DNA of 64,000 nucleotides from Candidatus Gastranaerophilales bacterium (GTDB lineage: Bacteria > Cyanobacteriota > Vampirovibrionia > Gastranaerophilales > Gastranaerophilaceae), in NCBI GenBank assembly GCA_944324455.1, contig CALUWJ010000003.1, positions 62,001 through 126,000 on the forward strand. Reading direction: 5' to 3'. A program made the translations under genes and the position numbers. Positions 62,004 to 64,000 of the stretch are shown here, piece by piece. The notes below the pieces were generated by a model, which was not told the origin of the DNA, did not search any database, and saw only the letters and a list, made by a program, of their open reading frames with translations. How positions within the stretch are numbered: position 1 is the first letter of the stretch; each line of letters begins with the position of its first letter.

Positions 62004-62693
62004 ATGAAAAATATAAAAGCTTTTACTTTAGCTGAAATTATGATAGTTTTATCAGTTGTTGGTATTTTAACTGCAATTTTATTACCAATAGCTTTCCAAT
62101 CTGCTCCTGATGAAAATGCTTTAAAATTCAAAAAAGCAAATAGTATCTTAGGAACTGCAATAAGAGAGATGGTAAACTCAGATAAATACTACAAAAGTGG
62201 TGATTTAGCTCTAAAGCCAGATGGAACAGAAGTTCCTGTTGAATATTTCTGTGCATCATTATCAGATATAATGTCTACAAAACAGGTTAATTGCAGAGAT
62301 ACGGTTAATAATACGTATGCGTATTTTGATTTTGAAACAAAAGATTTAGACTTATCTCCAATTGATCAAGCATGTGTTGAAACGCAGCCCGCAACTGATG
62401 ATGATGCTGATATAATTACAGTTGACGGTGTAATTTGGTATGAGTCAAGCCCTGGTACAACTTTTGCAGAAAAAGATGCAGATGATAAAAGAATGTTTTC
62501 TGCGCCAAATGAAACTCCGGCGTATGAAGATGAATACGGCTTTGATAGCATGTATAAAATTTTATGTATAGATGTTGACGGATTAAATAAAGGCGAAGAC
62601 CCATTCGGTTATGGCATCAGAGCAGACGGTAAAATTTTAAATGGCCCAAGAGCAAACGAATGGATTAAAAAATCAGTACAAAAAGATAATTAA
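62004..62693 (+). CDS. Type IV pilin/pseudopilin-like protein
   Basis: A 229-residue protein with a class III signal: short leader MKNIKA, then FTLAEIMIVLSVVGILTAIL, giving Phe+1 and Glu+5 of mature type IV pilins. The -1 residue is Ala instead of the usual Gly. The rest is a globular domain, acidic, with several Cys (FCASLSD, QVNCRDT, DQACVETQ, KILCIDVDG) that may form disulfides. Probably assembled by a type IV pilus or type II secretion machinery, cut by PilD encoded elsewhere. Confidence 0.85.
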   Translation: MKNIKAFTLAEIMIVLSVVGILTAILLPIAFQSAPDENALKFKKANSILGTAIREMVNSDKYYKSGDLALKPDGTEVPVEYFCASLSDIMSTKQVNCRDTVNNTYAYFDFETKDLDLSPIDQACVETQPATDDDADIITVDGVIWYESSPGTTFAEKDADDKRMFSAPNETPAYEDEYGFDSMYKILCIDVDGLNKGEDPFGYGIRADGKILNGPRANEWIKKSVQKDN

Positions 62694-62702
62694 GGATTTA
62701 AA

Positions 62703-63500
62703 ATGCAAATACAAAATTTAGCTGAAATAGGAATTTTTGGCGGTTCAGGTTTTTATAAATTTTTAGATAATATTGAAGAAATTAATATTGATACGCCTTA
62801 TGGAAAAACTTCGGATGCATTAATGTTAGGGAATATAAAAGGCAAAAAAGTTGCCTTTATGCCGCGTCATGGCAGAAATCATTCAATTGCGCCGCATCAG
62901 GTTAATTATCGAGCTAATGTTTGGGCCATGAAGCAAATTGGCTGCAAAAGAGTTATTTCACCCTGTGCAGCGGGTTCTCTGCAAAAACATGTAAAACCAG
63001 GGGATATTGTATTTTGTGATCAATATGTTGATAAAACTCATTCAAGAAAAGATACATTCTTTGATAATGGCGAAGTACAGCATATTTCAGGGGCTGAACC
63101 ATATTGCCCTCAATTAAGAGAGATTGCAATTAAATGTGCTAAAGATTTAGGTTATTCAATTCATGAAAAAGGTACTGTGGTTGTAATTCAAGGTCCCAGA
63201 TTTAATACAAAAGCCGAAAGCACTTTTTTAACAAATCAAGGCTGGGAAGTTATTAATATGACTCAATATCCTGAAGTACATTTAGTTAAAGAATTAAATA
63301 TGTGTCCATTGAATATATCATTAATAACAGACTATGACGCCGGATTGGTTGCGGATTGTGAACCTGTTTCTCATGAGGCTGTTATGAAAGTATTTAGCGA
63401 AAATATCTCAAAATTACAAAAATTACTATTTTCTATTGTCGAAAATATTGATGAAAATAAAACTTGCGAATGCGATAATAGCGCAAAATGGAGTGAATAA
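62703..63500 (+). CDS. mtnP: S-methyl-5'-thioadenosine phosphorylase-like enzyme
   Basis: A 265-residue purine nucleoside phosphorylase family member. Phosphate and base motifs: IGIFGGSGFYKFLDN-type start (about 9-22), MPRHGRNHSIAPHQVNYRAN, ISPCAAGSLQKHVKPGDIV, VVIQGPRFNTKAES and INMTQYPEVHLVKELNMC, followed by LITDYDAGL. This is the MTAP/MTIP branch; exact substrate is not certain. AAGGAT precedes the ATG. Overlaps yggT by one base. Confidence 0.88.
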   Translation: MQIQNLAEIGIFGGSGFYKFLDNIEEINIDTPYGKTSDALMLGNIKGKKVAFMPRHGRNHSIAPHQVNYRANVWAMKQIGCKRVISPCAAGSLQKHVKPGDIVFCDQYVDKTHSRKDTFFDNGEVQHISGAEPYCPQLREIAIKCAKDLGYSIHEKGTVVVIQGPRFNTKAESTFLTNQGWEVINMTQYPEVHLVKELNMCPLNISLITDYDAGLVADCEPVSHEAVMKVFSENISKLQKLLFSIVENIDENKTCECDNSAKWSE

Positions 63501-63766
63501 TGGGCATTTCTGTTGCAGTAGCAAAAATTTTCGAATTAATTATTTTGGTCTTATTTATAACTATTTTATTATCTTGGTTTCCAAATATAAAATGGTACAA
63601 TGAACCTTTTAAATCACTAAAGGCTTTTAGTGAAATATTTTTAGGGCCTTTTAGAAAGCTAATTCCTCCAATAGGAATGATTGATATTTCACCGATTATT
63701 GCATTTATTTGTTTGTCGATTTTAAGAAATATAATAGTCGGCTTTTTATATAATTTAGGTTTATAA
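63500..63766 (+). CDS. YggT family membrane protein
   Basis: An 88-residue protein with two membrane helices (KIFELIILVLFITILLSWF and IAFICLSILRNIIVGFLYN-type) and the family phrase FLGPFRKLIPPIGMIDISPI between them. YggT-like proteins occur in most bacteria and plastids (Ycf19), with a role linked to cell or plastid division in some. ATG overlaps the mtnP stop. Confidence 0.85.
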   Translation: MGISVAVAKIFELIILVLFITILLSWFPNIKWYNEPFKSLKAFSEIFLGPFRKLIPPIGMIDISPIIAFICLSILRNIIVGFLYNLGL

Positions 63767-63800
63767 AAAAATATTCGCTTTTAAAAGCGAATATTTTTTT
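63766..63800. terminator. Bidirectional terminator
   Basis: A 17-bp perfect inverted repeat centred between 63782 and 63783 with T runs on both strands, between yggT and the convergent fabF. Confidence 0.85.
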
Positions 63801-63819
63801 ATGCAGGCTTATTTTTAAT

Positions 63820-64000
63820 TTATTTTGTAAAAACTAAAACAGCATTACATCCGCCAAAGCCAAAAGAGTTAGATAAAACCGCTTTTAATTCTTTTTTTCT
63901 TGCGGTGTCTTTAACATAATCAAGATTTGCCACTTCAGGGTCTTGTTCTTCTATGTTTATTGTAGGAGGCACAATTCCTTCATTTAATGCTTCAATTGCA
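63820..64000 (-). CDS. fabF: 3-oxoacyl-ACP synthase II, C-terminal part (cut by window end)
   Basis: The last 59 codons of a minus-strand gene running beyond the window. The translation has [19 protein letters not shown] and ends with the FabF hallmark [18 protein letters not shown]. This is the condensing enzyme of fatty acid elongation. The active-site residues lie outside the window. Confidence 0.9.
   Translation of the reverse strand, partial: AIEALNEGIVPPTINIEEQDPEVANLDYVKDTARKKELKAVLSNSFGFGGCNAVLVFTK

Overview
The window looks like chromosomal DNA of a low-GC, non-photosynthetic member of the cyanobacterial lineage (Vampirovibrionia/Melainabacteria, most likely a gut Gastranaerophilales). 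This is inferred from a response regulator at 21005-21748 that follows cyanobacterial RpaB along its whole length, from AT-rich coding sequence throughout, from pilin-like and N-terminal-motif hypothetical proteins I associate with that order, and from the absence of photosynthesis genes. There is no prophage, IS element, CRISPR array or rRNA operon. Most of the window is housekeeping DNA interleaved with lineage-specific hypothetical genes.

Layout. 1-7.7 kb: glycogen synthase, small HTH regulators, a WG-repeat membrane protein, panD plus a cupin, a pentapeptide-repeat protein, two NarL-type response regulators, gatC-pyrG. 7.7-14.9 kb: a small protein, a giant protein of about 41-residue repeats plus an HD hydrolase domain, clpC, rpiB. 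15-24 kb: fructose-bisphosphate aldolase, a receiver-less winged-helix regulator, a soluble histidine kinase with a single-domain receiver, a radical SAM protein, RpaB, an M14 amidase, then the minus-strand rny-ymdB-PHP operon. 25.8-41.6 kb: several unknown proteins, a DciA-like protein, metK, a CheD-like protein, a four-domain persulfide oxidoreductase, tRNA-Leu with duplicated flanking DNA, gatB, a pair of HEAT-repeat proteins sharing an N-terminal signature, a lytic transglycosylase, rubrerythrin. 41.6-64 kb: ileS, secA, a three-gene dxr operon, hemW diverging from a SIS-etfBA operon, a secreted hydrolase, a YitT protein, a solute-binding lipoprotein, a membrane pyrophosphatase homologue that has lost its catalytic motifs, yjbQ, an M24 peptidase, a SpoU methyltransferase, a pilin-like protein, an MTA phosphorylase-like enzyme, yggT and the 3' end of fabF.

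The main signals beyond routine annotation are these. (1) About ten genes, on both strands, have no Shine-Dalgarno sequence and a sigma70-type -10 box exactly 6 nt before the start codon, which predicts leaderless mRNAs. At hemW/SIS one symmetric -10 serves two divergent leaderless genes. (2) RpaB is present without photosynthesis, and direct repeats close to its HLR1 site abut the -35 of two of these promoters. (3) There is an apparent dead membrane pyrophosphatase. (4) RNase Y's membrane anchor can be read only from a non-canonical AUU start. (5) There are unusual repeat and HEAT proteins, possible small RNAs and a 28-codon gene.

All functional calls come from reading motifs by eye. No database search was run.
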